Numbered from the stretch's first letter, positions 1 through 31,545 are shown. The stretch is 64,000 nucleotides of DNA from Euleptes europaea (GCF_029931775.1 NC_079312.1:57292333-57356332); one strand, 5' to 3'. Numbers and translations: made by a program. The notes: a model not told the origin generated them from the sequence alone.

Positions 1-150
1 TGAACCCGAAGGACCTCCGCCAATCACAGGGCGTCTAAATACAGAAGCCGACTCGAAAGGGAAACAAAAGGACCGGCGGAGCCAATGGAGGAAGCGGAGA
101 GGCGGGACTAAAAGGACGGGAACGTCAAGGCCTTAAAAGAGCAGGTATTC
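1..150. promoter_or_regulatory. CCAAT/GC-rich promoter-like edge
   Basis: Two CCAAT boxes (20-24 and 82-86) and a GC box (GGCGGG, 101-106) sit in a GC-rich patch cut by the window edge. This looks like part of a TATA-less promoter. In other vertebrates TPRA1 lies head-to-head with MCM2, so this could belong to it, but no TPRA1 coding sequence is visible here and the direction of transcription cannot be read. Confidence 0.3.
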
Positions 151-703
151 AGCCTCTGCGCGGGAGTAGGATCAGGCACTCCATGACAGCAAAGGAGAGA
201 GATGCTTTTTGAACGCACAACCCTAAGCGCTGGAAAATCCCTTTGATCTACATGTAGATCTCTCACAGAAGTGCCTTCAGCTTGCCCCATCCAGAGAACA
301 TATTTACTTCTGCAGCAAAACCTCAAGGGTTTGTTCACCACCAGATCACTGTTTGGATCCAGATTAATATGGAACGAACACAAGATTATTTTCAGTTCCT
401 GTCTCCTGCATCTATACTTGATAAGACTCACACCACAGGCAATCAGAGTGAAAAAGCTTCAACCTTGACGGTGTAAACAAAGCAAGGCTTGATTGCATCG
501 AGTAATCTTGGGATAAACCCTACAATTACCTAGCCATCTGGAGAAGGACAGCTAGGGACTGAGACTGGCAATATTGGCAAGATGTTATGTTGCCTTTGGC
601 TCAGTTGCTTGAGTCATGCGGATATATTTGTTCTGTAAATGACTTTGCTATGTGTAAGCACATTTTCTGTCATGGTACCCAAACTGGCAGCTCCCTCCTC
701 AGC
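151..703. other. Upstream flank, nothing recognised
   Basis: No coding exon, RNA gene or known repeat was recognised. The open frames here are short and have no family resemblance. Confidence 0.5.
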
Positions 704-910
704 CATATGAACACACAAAGCTGCCTTATACTGAGTCAGACCAGTGATCTATCAAGGTCAACACTGCCTATGTGGCTCTCCAGGGTCTCAGTTAGAGGTC
801 TTCCACATCATTTACTACCTGATCCTTTTAACTGAAAATGCCAGAAATTTAACCTGGAACCTTTTGAATGCAAATCAGATGCTCTTACCACTGAACAACA
901 GCCTCTCCTC
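704..910 (-). repeat. tRNA-derived SINE, diverged copy
   Basis: Reverse-strand, diverged copy of the SINE whose head resembles a tRNA (box A near GTGGCTCAG, box B near GGTTCAATCC) and whose 3' end reads AAGGCAGCTTCATGTGTTCA. Better copies lie at 4264 and 34951 (plus strand) and 45810 (minus strand). Confidence 0.75.
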
Positions 911-1799
911 AAGTTTACCCGAGGCTCATGTTAATATCTTTTAAAGCAGAATGAGCAAAAGGTAGATCATGATCTGCCTAATCTCCCTAAACTAGGTTAT
1001 AACAGATCTCCAAAATCTCCTGATTCAGGTGCACCACAGCTTAAATGCATGTTCTTCACCTGTAAAATGATAGTATTCATAGATTTCCTTCAACAATGTC
1101 TTTATGTAGTATATTCAGCAGTTGATATTGGAATCCTTGATATACAGTAACTCAGATATGGCTTTGTATTTGTATGTATGGTTCAAGTAGAGTAACACGT
1201 GATTTGTGACCAGGGATGGGTAGCAGCAGGCAATTGTGACTGCCTCTGTCCTTTCCCTTTGGGAGAACATTTTACAATTTGCTACAGTTGGTAGACCCCC
1301 AAGTTCTGACATAGGCCTGAAAACTGCCCTTTTATATGCACGGTTATTCACATATAGATTATGGGTAATTATGTCAACTGTTTATCACAACTTTTTAACA
1401 TTTGCTTTTACCTGGATGTGCTGAATTAGATTATTCTTGTTAGTTACCTTGAGTATATTTACAGCAGAAACTTCCCAAATGTGTCATTGCAGGGTGGTGC
1501 TATCCCACTGTGTTTGTGGATCACACTGCAATCTGAATGATATGAGTTTATCGGTGAGCAGCTGACATGTGATTGGTCTTACCTTGTAACAAAGAAGATG
1601 GAGCTGGATAGAGATCCCTTCTATTCTTTTAGTTTTATGGTGCTGTGGCACAAAAGCCAAAGATATATTCAAAGCATGCAAGCAAGTTACTAATTGCCAA
1701 ACAAATAGCCAATAGGGAGTTCGTTGACCAGAAATGTGATATTTGGGAGAGTGCCAAAATTAAACAGGAATCTAGTGGCACCTTAAAGTCTAACTAAAT
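911..1799. other. Upstream flank with one small repeat scrap
   Basis: Mostly unrecognised. The scrap at about 1770-1795 (GTGGCACCTTAAAGTCTAAC) is an end of the foldback repeat family seen in full at 61769..62011. Confidence 0.4.
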
Positions 1800-1990
1800 G
1801 TATTTATTTATTTGCATTATTTATAGTCCACCTTTCTCACAGGGAGTCAAGGAGGATTACTCATAGTGAGTCAATACAGTCAACAAAATGGGACATTCAA
1901 TAACCAATGCATTAGGATTTTAGAAGTCTGCCAGTGGAGGGCATTTTAATGTTCCAGAGCATTCTATTGATCTAAAGATCTTCTACAGAA
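1800..1990 (-). repeat. L2/CR1-like LINE 3' fragment
   Basis: It begins with a T-rich ATTTATTTATTT stretch, then CCACCTTTCTCACAGGGAGTC and AGTGAGTCAATACAGTCAA. This is the reverse complement of the 'processed to TATAAATAAAT' 3' end typical of L2/CR1-type LINEs. A similar fragment is at 9735..9965. Confidence 0.45.
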
Positions 1991-2240
1991 GAACATCAAA
2001 GGGAGAATCCAATAGGAAAGAGAAAGACAGAAGTGAAAGATGTGTTTATTATATTTTGTGTGACATAGTACAAGCAGGAATGGCAAAGACGAGTCACAGA
2101 AGCTAGGGCCCTTGGTAGCTTCCTGCCAGAAGTTGCAGTCATGTGCAGAGTTACTTGGCAGTAAACACATTGAACTCAATGGGATATACTATGGAAGAAA
2201 AGGCACTCCATTAAATGCTTTTCCTACTCTCTCTCCAGAC

Positions 2241-2824
2241 AGGGTTGTCAGTTCTACCTTGGGATATACTTGGAGATTTTGGGGGTGGAGCCTGACAAGG
2301 GTGCAATTTGGGGAGGGGGAAAACCTTAGCGGGGTATAATGCCATAGAGTCTACCCTCCAGAGCAGCCATTTTCTCAACAATTGATCTTTTAAATAAATG
2401 TTTGGGAAGTATTATTAGAAATATAAAACAATAATTAACGCTGTGTGTATTTTTATCTATTGTATTTCATAATCCATTTAAAGCATTTTCGATGTTAATA
2501 TTGTGTTTATTAAGGACCAAAGTATCTTATGATTTATGCAAAAGTATTAGGATAATTATTGTTTAATGCTGATATTACTTTATCATATATTGCTCACAAT
2601 CATTATTGTTTTTTATAACATATTGTTAATTATATCTTCATTTGTTATATTGTTTCTTTCTCTTTTGGTGCAATTGATTTAAATGTAACTTTTTATTTTC
2701 TTTCATGTTTTGTTTATATTCTTTAAAAAACTTTATAAAAAAGAAAGAGAGAACTGATCTTGGCCGCATGGAGATCAATTGTAATAGTGGGAGATCAGGT
2801 GCTACCTGGAGGGTGGCAACCTTA
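2241..2824 (-). mobile_element. hAT-type MITE split by an AT-rich insert
   Basis: The left part (2241..2389) starts AGGGTTGTCAG and the right part (2755..2824) ends GGTGGCAACCTTA. Both match the TAGGGTTGCCA-ended ~205-bp element repeated through this window. Between them is a 365-bp, very AT-rich insert (2390..2754) flanked by TGATCTT on both sides (2383-2389 and 2755-2761), which looks like a target-site duplication. The insert has no recognised coding content and ends in an A-rich tract. Confidence 0.65.
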
Positions 2825-3119
2825 TACAGGCTGCGGAGATAAGGAGGATGGAGGCAATGAGCTTTTGACCCTGAGAGTCTCCCTCAAGGAAATGACCCTT
2901 ATGAAACAAAAATACTCACCGCTCCCTTTTCTTTTTCTCTACCTTGCCAATTATCTGCAGAGTTACCTTCATCTGCAGAGTTCCCGTCATGCAAATCAAC
3001 TACGAGTCCCGGTTAAACATGCATAGGATCGGGCCGCATGTGTGTCCCCCCCCCCCAATTTGCTAATCGTAACATCAGCGCGCTCTTTTTCTTTCTTGCA
3101 TGTAATACTGATTGAGCTT
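2825..3119. other. Flank between old repeat and MCM2 promoter
   Basis: No gene seen. Contains a C homopolymer near 3048 and becomes CpG-richer towards the MCM2 start. Confidence 0.5.
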
Positions 3120-3344
3120 CCACGCGGGCAACGTCACGCCGCCGTCACTCACGATCGGTTAATATTCATGAACGCGTCCTCCGCAGTTCGTTCGCGATGA
3201 GGCCCCGCCTTATCTGCATATTCAGTAGGTGCTGGGTTATTATTCATGAGCTTTCGCGGGCTTTTCAACCACGTGATTTTGTTTCGCGCGGAATCCGGGC
3301 TGCCGCTGCTGTAGTCGGGAAGAACTGTGCAGGTCGCTGCAGAG
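3120..3344 (+). promoter_or_regulatory. MCM2: MCM2 promoter and 5' UTR (E2F, E-box)
   Basis: CpG-rich sequence directly upstream of the MCM2 ATG. It holds two E2F-type sites, TTTCGCGG (3252-3259) and TTTCGCGC (3282-3289), a perfect E-box CACGTG (3270-3275) and a CRE-like ACGTCA (3131-3136). The word ATTCATGA occurs twice, at 3164 and 3242. MCM2 is an established E2F-driven G1/S gene in mammals, and these sites fit that control. The transcription start is not visible; it probably lies between about 3290 and 3330. Confidence 0.7.
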
Positions 3345-23806
<20,462 letters not shown>

Positions 23807-24562
23807 AGGTCATGAATTCCTGAGTAGCTGCAGAGAAATAAGCATGTGGAACTGTGCTTCGCATAGTGATGCAGCGGAAAAACCACCTGACCACTTCTTA
23901 AGGCTTTGCAAGAAAGACCTAGAAATTCTGCTGTGCTGGAGGACTTGCGCATAAGAATAAATGGAACGGACCTGAGTGTTTGAAGCCCAACATTCCTCTA
24001 GCTGAGCTTGTTGGATAAAACCCCAAAGGAATGCTTTCTGCTAGTTCTGTGTTTGAAATTTGCCCTGATTTGGGTGGGGGAATATTGTCAGAGTTGCTTG
24101 TTCGATTAGGAGTTTATTCTTTCCGTAGCAGGGTAGCTTTGGATAGCCTAAACAGGCAAAGGGAAAGGAAGTATGAGTGAGTTGTGTTTCCTTTCCCCTC
24201 ATGCTTAGGAAGTCCAAACTGAGCCCACACGTTTCCCTCTTGGAAGACGCGCTTGTTTGCGCCTGATACGGAGACAGCTTGTGCATCTTCCCCAGAGTAG
24301 TGATGTGTGGACTTGGCTTCAGACGCTTGAAACTGGCATGGAAAATGCTTCTTGTGCTTGTTCTGAATGCCAAAAGCTGCTTACAAATCCTGTGTCATTG
24401 AGTCATAGGTTGCTTAGTGGTTCATGTGCTGTTGAGTGAAAGGTTAACGTGGCCTCTTTGGTGGTCAACAGAAACTAGCCTCCCCTTTCCTCCATTACGT
24501 TGTGCTGTTGAGTGTCCAGCCCAGCTGAAAGAGAAGAGGTTTGGAAAGTTTGAATATGGAAA

Positions 24563-24617
24563 AATAAAGTTCAGATTTTTAAAATGAGAGCCTTTAAAAT
24601 GCTTGTCTGCAAATAAA
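24563..24617 (+). terminator. MCM2: MCM2 poly(A) signals
   Basis: AATAAA occurs at 24563-24568 and 24612-24617, followed by a GT/T-rich stretch, so the 3' UTR is probably about 0.8 kb long and ends near 24590-24635. An earlier AATAAA at 23956-23961 could give a short form. Confidence 0.65.
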
Positions 24618-24755
24618 AACAATAGTGTTGTACGGACCTTTTCTTTCTCTGTGACCATGTGGGATGGGGGAGGGTATTGAAGTCCACAACCTTCACTGGC
24701 ATGGAGGAGTTACCTGCTCTGTCCTCTTTGATAGGGGGAAGGGAGGAGTTTCTAG

Positions 24756-24958
24756 CTTGCCCTGATCAGGATAGCCAAGGATCTCTCAAGCTTAGTAGGG
24801 TCAGCCCTGGCCAGTACTGGGATGGAAGACCACCATTGAATACCAGGGTCGCTGTGCAGAGGAAGGCACAGGCAAACCACCTCTGTTAGTCTCTTGCCTT
24901 GAAAATCCTACTAGATTGCCATAAGTCAGCTATGGCTTGATAGCAAAAAAAAAAAAAA
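24756..24958 (+). repeat. 5S rRNA-derived SINE, poly(A)-tailed
   Basis: GTAGGGTCAGCCCTGG and CTGGGATGGAAGACCACC derive from 5S rRNA (AGCTAAGCAGGGTCGGGCC, TTGGATGGGAGACC). The body continues CAAACCACCTCTGTTAGTCT and GCCATAAGTCAGC and ends in an A run. Diverged; lies just downstream of MCM2. Confidence 0.85.
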
Positions 24959-26424
24959 GTGTCTAAGTTGAGAGCTGGCAGTAGCTTGGTCTGGTGCAGA
25001 GTTCTCTCTCATCTCCTGCACTTCCCGGCTAATCACTTACTTGTCCATTATTTCTGCCTTTTACCAGGTTGAAGTCCCTCATTGTCTCTTCAAAAACTGG
25101 TTTAGGGGCAAAAAATGGCCAACGTCTGTTTATGGGCAATCTGCCTCTCATACTAATTCACCAGATCCTTTGCCAGGCCTCTTACGGAAGCGAGTGTCTG
25201 GGCAGCAGAAATTAGTGATTTTTTTGACATATACGTTTTCGTGTGTGTGTTTTATTTCTACTTGTTATTTATTACTCTGCCAGTGAAGATAAGTGGAGGA
25301 TTAGATTCCGCTGCCTGTGGCCAGGCTGCCAGCTCTTTCTCTTTCATTTCCTCTTCTTTCTTTCAGTCTCCTCTGCTATCAGCCAGCCCCTTATTATTCT
25401 CTCCTCCTCACACGCTACCGCTAAATCTCGTCTCAAAAACTTCCTTGATTCTTCACAATGTCTTCTGTTCTCTTCCGGCGGATGCAAGTTTAGTTCTTCT
25501 CTTCCTATATGTTTACAATTCTTCTCTCATCCTTTCCATTTAAGCCTTTCTCTTACACTACAACTACCCTGATCTTTAAGAAAGCTTGCATAAAACAATA
25601 ACAAATGCAACTTTATTTTGTGGCCATCAGTTTGCATTTGTAACCATTATTAAAATAGTTAATGAATCAGCTAGTTAAATTTAAGCACATTAGACTTTGT
25701 ATTTCAAGTCTAGCTTTTTTAGTAGGTGCCCAAACAAGAAATTTCAAGTTACATGTATAAGAAAGAAGCATCCCAGTCTGTAACTCTGAAGCCTTAAAGA
25801 TTTCCTGTGCCTGGGGCAATATTGTTTAGACACCACTACACTATAAAATCTCCAGGCCTGCATTCATATACAGGCTGTATCCCTCTGTAGATATGAAACA
25901 TATTTTATATTAGTGGGGTTTGTTCTGTCTCTAATCTTCCAGCGTTCCCTTATCTATGCTAATACAGTATTTAATGGTGGGATACCTGTTCTTTTCTATG
26001 CTGTAATAAGCAAATGCTTTTTCTAGGAAAACTTGAGGCTACAGCCCTACTTGTTAGTGATTGCTTCCGCACTAAAATCAGCTTTTAGTTTCACTGATGT
26101 TGACTAAAAATGACAGGAGCTATTTGGCTTGTTTGCTAGAATTCTCTCCCTGCTTCCCTAAACTTGTTTAGGTGATGTGTAATTGCCTATGGGGTTTGAG
26201 TGAGATCTGCTTTCCTAAAAGTAAACTTCAACTGTAGGAGGTAGTTGGGGGGGTGGGGAGAAACTAGCACAGAAGCTGGTTCAGTAACTATATCAGCAAA
26301 GGTGTGTTAGGCCTACCTAAGAGCACGTGCATTCTCTGCTATTTTGCACATGTTTCACGCATAGCAATCTGTTCTACGCTTCCCCCTCTACCCACCCAAG
26401 CATGATCATAGTCAATAATTCACA
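24959..26424. other. Intergenic, nothing recognised
   Basis: No exon or repeat could be named. The open frames of 100-109 codons near 25241-25572 have no family resemblance. Confidence 0.45.
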
Positions 26425-26555
26425 GTGGGTAGCCGTGTTAGTCTGTTTGCAGTAGTCAAAAAGGGCAAGAGTCCAGTAGCACCTTAAAGACTAACAAAAA
26501 TATTTTCTGGTAGGGTATGAGCTTTTGTGAGCCACAGCTCACTTCTTCAGATAGT
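26425..26555 (+). mobile_element. Foldback repeat, left half
   Basis: CAGTGGGTAGCCGTGTTAGT, AGTAGCACCTTAAAGACTAA, GAGCCACAGCTCACTTCTTC: one arm of the element seen whole at 61769..62011. Confidence 0.8.
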
Positions 26556-27300
26556 CAATAAGGTCATGTGGAAATATCCCTCAGAGAAAAGGAATGCATT
26601 TGGGGTGGGCATAGCAAGCAGTGCCCTTCCTTAACTTGAGTGTGATGGACCATACCCCTGTCCTACCGCTCCACTGAACCAAGCTTGATGTCTTCCTTTA
26701 ATTTACGTTGCTCTTGTGTTAAAGAACGGTACCTTTGGAGGAAGGCCCCTTGAAGAATGGTTGGATCCTCCCCTCTATGAATAGAGCCTCCATAGCTCCC
26801 CCACCCACCTCTTCTCATTTTTCTGAGTGAAAACAGGAGGTATGGGATTTGATAGCTTGTTCAAAACTGCCCTGCACTAGAGCCCTTGGCCACTGGTGAC
26901 TCATCACAAGGAAATGTCCATTTTTATCTGGAACACTTAATCTTTAACCTCGCAGGACACAAGTTAAGTGCCTTCCTTCAGAATAGTGGCAGCAAAATTT
27001 TGATTCTCATTCCAGCCTCTGTTGGTTTCATTTAACAGAATCCAAAAACGTCGTCCAGGTTTTTGGGGCTTCCCTCAGTTATCTACCTACCACCAAACTC
27101 CTTAGCATCACAGTTCTGGGCAGATTCTTAGCGTCTGTTTTCTTCAAGCATTAAGTCTCACCCCTTCCTGCGTACAGTATTGATTAGCACGTTTAATTTC
27201 TGAAAACCTGTAGCAAAATAACTGTCTCAAACAGAAGGAAAGCATAAATTTTTAAAAGTAGAGTGCTGGATGATGGTCCCTTTTCTATCCAGAGTTATAG
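26556..27300. other. Intergenic, nothing recognised
   Basis: No gene, RNA or named repeat seen. Confidence 0.45.
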
Positions 27301-27308
27301 TTCACGTG

Positions 27309-27513
27309 TAGGGTCACCGACCTCCAGGTATTAGCTGGAGATCTCCTGCTATTACAACTGATCTCCAGCCGAGAGAGATCAGTTCACCTGGAGAAAATGG
27401 CTGCTTTGGCAATTGGACTCTATGGCATTGAAGTCCCTCCCCTCCCAAACCCCACCCTCAGGTTCCGCCCCAGAAACAACCAGCTGGTGGTGAAGAGGGA
27501 CCTGGCAACCCTA
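27309..27513 (+). mobile_element. TAGGGTTGCCA hAT-type MITE, perfect 8-bp TSD
   Basis: Starts TAGGGTCACCGACCTCCAGG and ends CCTGGCAACCCTA; flanked by TTCACGTG on both sides (27301-27308 and 27514-27521). Length 205 bp. The interior is a GATCTCC/GGAGATC palindrome followed by a C-rich half. The clean 8-bp duplication and TAGGG end are of hAT (Ac-like) type. Confidence 0.9.
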
Positions 27514-27640
27514 TTCACGTGAGAAGACGCTTTCACTATGGGAAGCGTTCAGATCCTGGCTCCTGCATTTGTGGTTTCCTGTCGAAAGAGTGGGAAGAGG
27601 TAGAATTCACCGCGGCTTTTCTTGCTTGTGTGATGTATCT

Positions 27641-27720
27641 CAACAGTTGAGAAGACTTCTCAAGAATGGAAATAAATGTGAAAGTAATGACGGTAGCACC
27701 TTAAACACCAACAAGATTTC
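27641..27720 (+). repeat. 80-bp direct duplication, copy 1
   Basis: Begins CAACAGTTGAGAAGACTTCT and ends AACACCAACAAGATTTC. Matches 28315..28394 with one difference, 674 bp away. Its right part belongs to the foldback repeat family; the left part was not recognised elsewhere. Confidence 0.85.
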
Positions 27721-27876
27721 GGGGGTTCCAGTACCTCTTATGGTAAACTAGAACATGACAACTGTTCAGAAAGGTGTAAAGACAGTGCCTTTGCATACAC
27801 AAGATACGCTACCCAAGTTACAGAACACTGCAGCCCCAAAAGTAATTTCTCTACCCAATTACATAGGAGCACGACA

Positions 27877-27894
27877 GGTGTGTGTGTGTGTGTC
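27877..27894. repeat. (TG)n microsatellite
   Basis: Short TGTGTG run in intergenic DNA. Confidence 0.8.
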
Positions 27895-28314
27895 TTTGCC
27901 ACTTCTGTGTGCCAGTTGTGTACTGGCATAATTAAAAGTTTGCATAAAGAATTCTAGCTTGTGGCTGGTTCTCCAAACTACCTGTCTGGTTTTTGGAGAC
28001 AACATATGTTGGAAACGGGGGTGTCACATGCCAGCAGTTCTTTTGTGCTTGTGTTACGCTGCAAGGTTTGTCTGTTGCTCTCAGACGGTACCTCAGGCTG
28101 GATGTGTGTATTTTCTTAACCTGAGTAGAAGGTCAAATATGTCTCCTTGGCAACAGTGGAACGAGTTACATAAGCAAAGAAAAACCCTCCAAAGCAAAAG
28201 AAATGCTGTTTGTAATTCCTTTATTTTACTTTTTTTAAATTATATAAACTGTTGCATCCTCTTTTGTGCTTCTTTTTCACTGCTTGTGGGGTTTATTTAT
28301 TTATTTGGTCTCAT

Positions 28315-28500
28315 CAACAGTTGAGAAGACTTCTCAAGAATGGAAATAAATGCGAAAGTAATGACGGTAGCACCTTAAACACCAACAAGATTTCCGGGGT
28401 ATAAGCTTTTGAGATCTGATGAAGAAAAGGTGCTACTGGACTTAAATCTTGCTCTTCTAATACTGACCAATATGGCTGTCCTCCTGAAAGTAAAGGCAGT
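28315..28500 (+). repeat. 80-bp direct duplication, copy 2, with foldback arm
   Basis: 28315-28394 repeats 27641-27720 with one mismatch. The following sequence (GGGGTATAAGCTTTTGAGAT, AAGGTGCTACTGGACTTAAA) completes a short foldback-family copy. Confidence 0.75.
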
Positions 28501-29157
28501 TTATCCATTTTCACGCTTTGGGATAGATTAATGTGCTGGGCCTATTAATACAAGATAGAAAGAGATTGGGGGGGGGTGCAGGTAACTGGTCCCTTGTTTA
28601 CAAACTGTTGTCCTCTAGTGAGGGAATATGCCCACTCTTGAAGTTGGTTGTGGCCAATCCCACTCAAGCTCAGTTGCAATATCAGGAATCCAACTGAATG
28701 AAGAACAATATATGATTGCAAGGTGTGCAATACTTTGCTTGAAAGCAGCTGTCAGCAAAATACTAGGGGGGCTCCTTTGAGGAGAACCAGTCAGGAATGA
28801 GCCAAGAAGTACTTTTATATACACGATATCCAAAGAATTGTGATCTGGTTTATTAGGTTTACTTTTCCACTTTTGCCTAACCCTACAGTTGAGAGAACCT
28901 ATAATACCACACAATATGACTACACCATAGCAAATTCTAATAGCTGCATGAATGGCACCTCATCATAAACAGGACGGTGTCTTAAGTGAGCATGTTCATG
29001 TGCCTACAGGACATCAGTTTACCTCTTCCTTGCTTGCAGATTCTCCTAAAGACCCTCTCTGGACGTTTCTGAGTAGGTCTCTCCCGATCTCCATCCAAAA
29101 AAATACGAAATATGTTCTCCAATATTGTACTCTAATCTACAATGCTGCATAAGCTTG
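28501..29157. other. Intergenic, nothing recognised
   Basis: No gene or named repeat seen; a G run lies near 28569. Confidence 0.45.
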
Positions 29158-29481
29158 ATTTTTTTAAAAAAATATTTCCCGCTCTATCCTGGCCACAGGC
29201 AAGCTGTGAGCGGGTTACATCATAACATTACAAATCATATGATCTATCATAAATAATTAGACATTTAAAACCTCTAGTTCTAAAAAACATCTCTAAAATC
29301 CGACAATGTTCGTTCTGTGGGCACAATGGATATCAGCCAGCCCAAAAGGCAATCAGGACCCCCCCAGTCAATTAAAAAGATTAAATTTACACAGGTGAAA
29401 GGGGGGGAAGGGAGGCCAGCTACAATGGAAGCCATTGCTGCCCTCAACCATAGGCCTGGCAGAACATCTCAGTTTTACAGT
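29158..29481 (-). repeat. L2-like LINE 3' end
   Basis: The reverse strand reads CTGTAAAACTGAGATGTTCT, GAGGGCAGCAATGGCTTCCA and a terminal stretch with AACCCGCTCACAGCTTGCC. This is the 3' part of an L2/CR1-clade LINE. Confidence 0.6.
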
Positions 29482-29708
29482 TGAGAGCCAGCATGGAGTA
29501 ATGGTTGAAGGGTCAGACTACGATTGGGAAACCCAGGGTGAAATCCCCACTCTGCCACGATGGAAGCTTGCTGGGTTACCTTGGGCCAGTCACACACTCT
29601 CAGCCTAACCTACCTCACAGGATTGTTGTGAGAGAGGAAAGGAGAACAATGTAAGCTGCTTTGGGTCTCCATTGGAAAGAAAGGTGGGATATAAATAAAG
29701 TAAATACA
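29482..29708 (+). repeat. CORE-type SINE, full length
   Basis: Head TGAGAGCCAGCATGGAGTAA, core TTGGGCCAGTCACACACTCT and CCTACCTCACAGGATTGTTG, tail GGGATATAAATAAAGTAAAT. The central block resembles the MIR/CORE domain. Confidence 0.88.
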
Positions 29709-29887
29709 TGAGTTTAATTTGTTCAGAGGGCAAATGGGAAAGTTATTTTGTATTTGCATATATGCATATTTGGAAATAGGTTTAATTGAGCATAATGGGA
29801 CTTTCTTATTGCCAAAAAAACAAGCATATAGTGGAGCTCTACATCTCGCAAAGAATGGTCATGTGTGCTGCGGGATGTTGATGGAAA

Positions 29888-30050
29888 TATTTTATTTTTT
29901 ATTTATATCCTGCCTTATCTCTCTAATAGGGACCCAAAGTGGTTTACAATGTTATCCCCTCCTCCACCTTATTCTTACAGCAACAACCCTATGAGATAGG
30001 CAGAGTGAGAATTTGAACCTGGTTCTCTTAGATGTTCATCTGACTCAGCA
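29888..30050 (-). repeat. CORE-type SINE, truncated
   Basis: TTTATATCCTGCCTTATCTC, AGGGACCCAAAGTGGTTTAC, CAACCCTATGAGATAGGCAG on the reverse strand; the core is largely deleted. Confidence 0.75.
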
Positions 30051-30541
30051 AGAGTGGATGTCAGCTACAAAAGGCTAGTTCATATATTCATTCTAAGGCT
30101 GTCTTTGGTTTTCATCCTTTCTCCACAATAATTTCTGCAACTTTTAAAAAACCAGTTAATGCAGAGGGACTCCGGAAACCAAACTGCTAATCAGATGCTT
30201 GATGCTGCATATGGCTTCAGGCTAGCTGGCAGAGGAAACGCAAGTTGCCCTGCTCGGAGCCAAAATACACACTACATTTGACGCATGTCAGGATATGGGT
30301 ATCCAACCGGACTCGTAGAGAAACAGAGCAGAAACTAACCTCTGAAAACATCTTCATCACCCTACATGGTTTCCAAATACTGCGGGGAGGGAGGTGGGGT
30401 TTCACGCTTCCCTCCCGTGCCAGTTTTGACAGCAGAAACAGCTGTGGGGGGAACTGTTTCTCCATCCACAGGGCATGCGGAGCCAGGGCAAACAGCCCCC
30501 CCACACACACCATTTCTGCTGGGAAAAAACAGCATGAGAGG

Positions 30542-30728
30542 CAGGGTTGCCAGCTCTGGGTTGGGAAACACCTGGAGATTTAGGGGGAGGAGCCTGAGGA
30601 GGGACTTCAGTGCCATAGAGTCCAATTGCAAAGCGGCCATCTTCTCCAGGGGAACTGATCCAGGTCACCTGGAGATCCGTTGTAATAGCAGGAGATCTCC
30701 GGCCACCACCTCTAGGTTGGCAACCCTA
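30542..30728 (-). mobile_element. TAGGGTTGCCA hAT-type MITE
   Basis: CAGGGTTGCCAGCTCTGGGT at the left, TTGGCAACCCTA at the right, with CCATAGAGTCCAATTGCAAA inside. Target duplication not clear. Confidence 0.82.
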
Positions 30729-31350
30729 AATCCCTGCTTCCCCCTCACAGCACTTGGAGCTATGTGGGGCAACAAAGATGTTTCCAAAAGGTTTGCTTCC
30801 ACCATTCCAGCGGCTTAATCCTGAGTTGTTCTCTATCTATGGAAGCCAAACAAACTATCTGCAAGGCTGCAGAAGCGGAATTAGTATTCAAGCCTCTTAA
30901 AAGCATCAAGTCCTCTGGTTATTACAATTGCAGCAGGGGAAAGCGAGGTGCTACTCAGGCCGGGTCAACGCTTGAACTGTGCCAAGACTCTGACCGCTTT
31001 CAGGCATCAAGTCAGGCTGTGCCACTTGGAAACTGAAACCCCACAATGAGGAGGGCAAAGGTCCCTCATCGTCCACAGGCTGAACTAATCAAAAGTGAAC
31101 CCACCAGGGCCCGTTTCAAATACCAATGACACTGTGTGTATGCCTCAGTGCATTTTTTATTTGACCTTTTTTAAAATCAAGACAAGCATTTACTTGAACT
31201 TGTGCTAACACCGCCACAAGATACATCCACGAAGAGCGTGTTAACACTGTTCCATGTAAATGTGTCATAAATGCCATTTTTAGAAAGATGTTAGTGCGCT
31301 CTGGACTCTTGGGAAAGTGTTGATTTAAAGTCATGCCACATAACCTTATG
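30729..31350. other. Intergenic, nothing recognised
   Basis: No gene or named repeat seen. Confidence 0.4.
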
Positions 31351-31359
31351 TATCTTGGT

Positions 31360-31545
31360 TTACTTGTACTATGGGGTTTACTCCCAACTAAGGGTGCATA
31401 CTATTGCGGATTAAGTTCAGTGTATTTAAAGGCCATTCATTTCAATAGGGTTAGGCATACTGCAGTTCTAAGACAGAGAGTGCCCCGCTGAGCAAAGTAG
31501 GGCTGACTTCTGAGTAAACGTGTTTAGGTTTACAATACACATGTA
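31360..31545. repeat. Amniote palindromic repeat, diverged
   Basis: ATGGGGTTTACTCCCAACTA, CATTCATTTCAATAGGGTTA and GCTGACTTCTGAGTAAACGT are variants of the palindromic repeat seen better at 44101..44190. Confidence 0.5.

Noticed and set aside
1-3119. TPRA1 coding exons upstream of MCM2
   Set aside because: Expected head-to-head from mammalian gene order, but no seven-helix peptide segment is visible on either strand.
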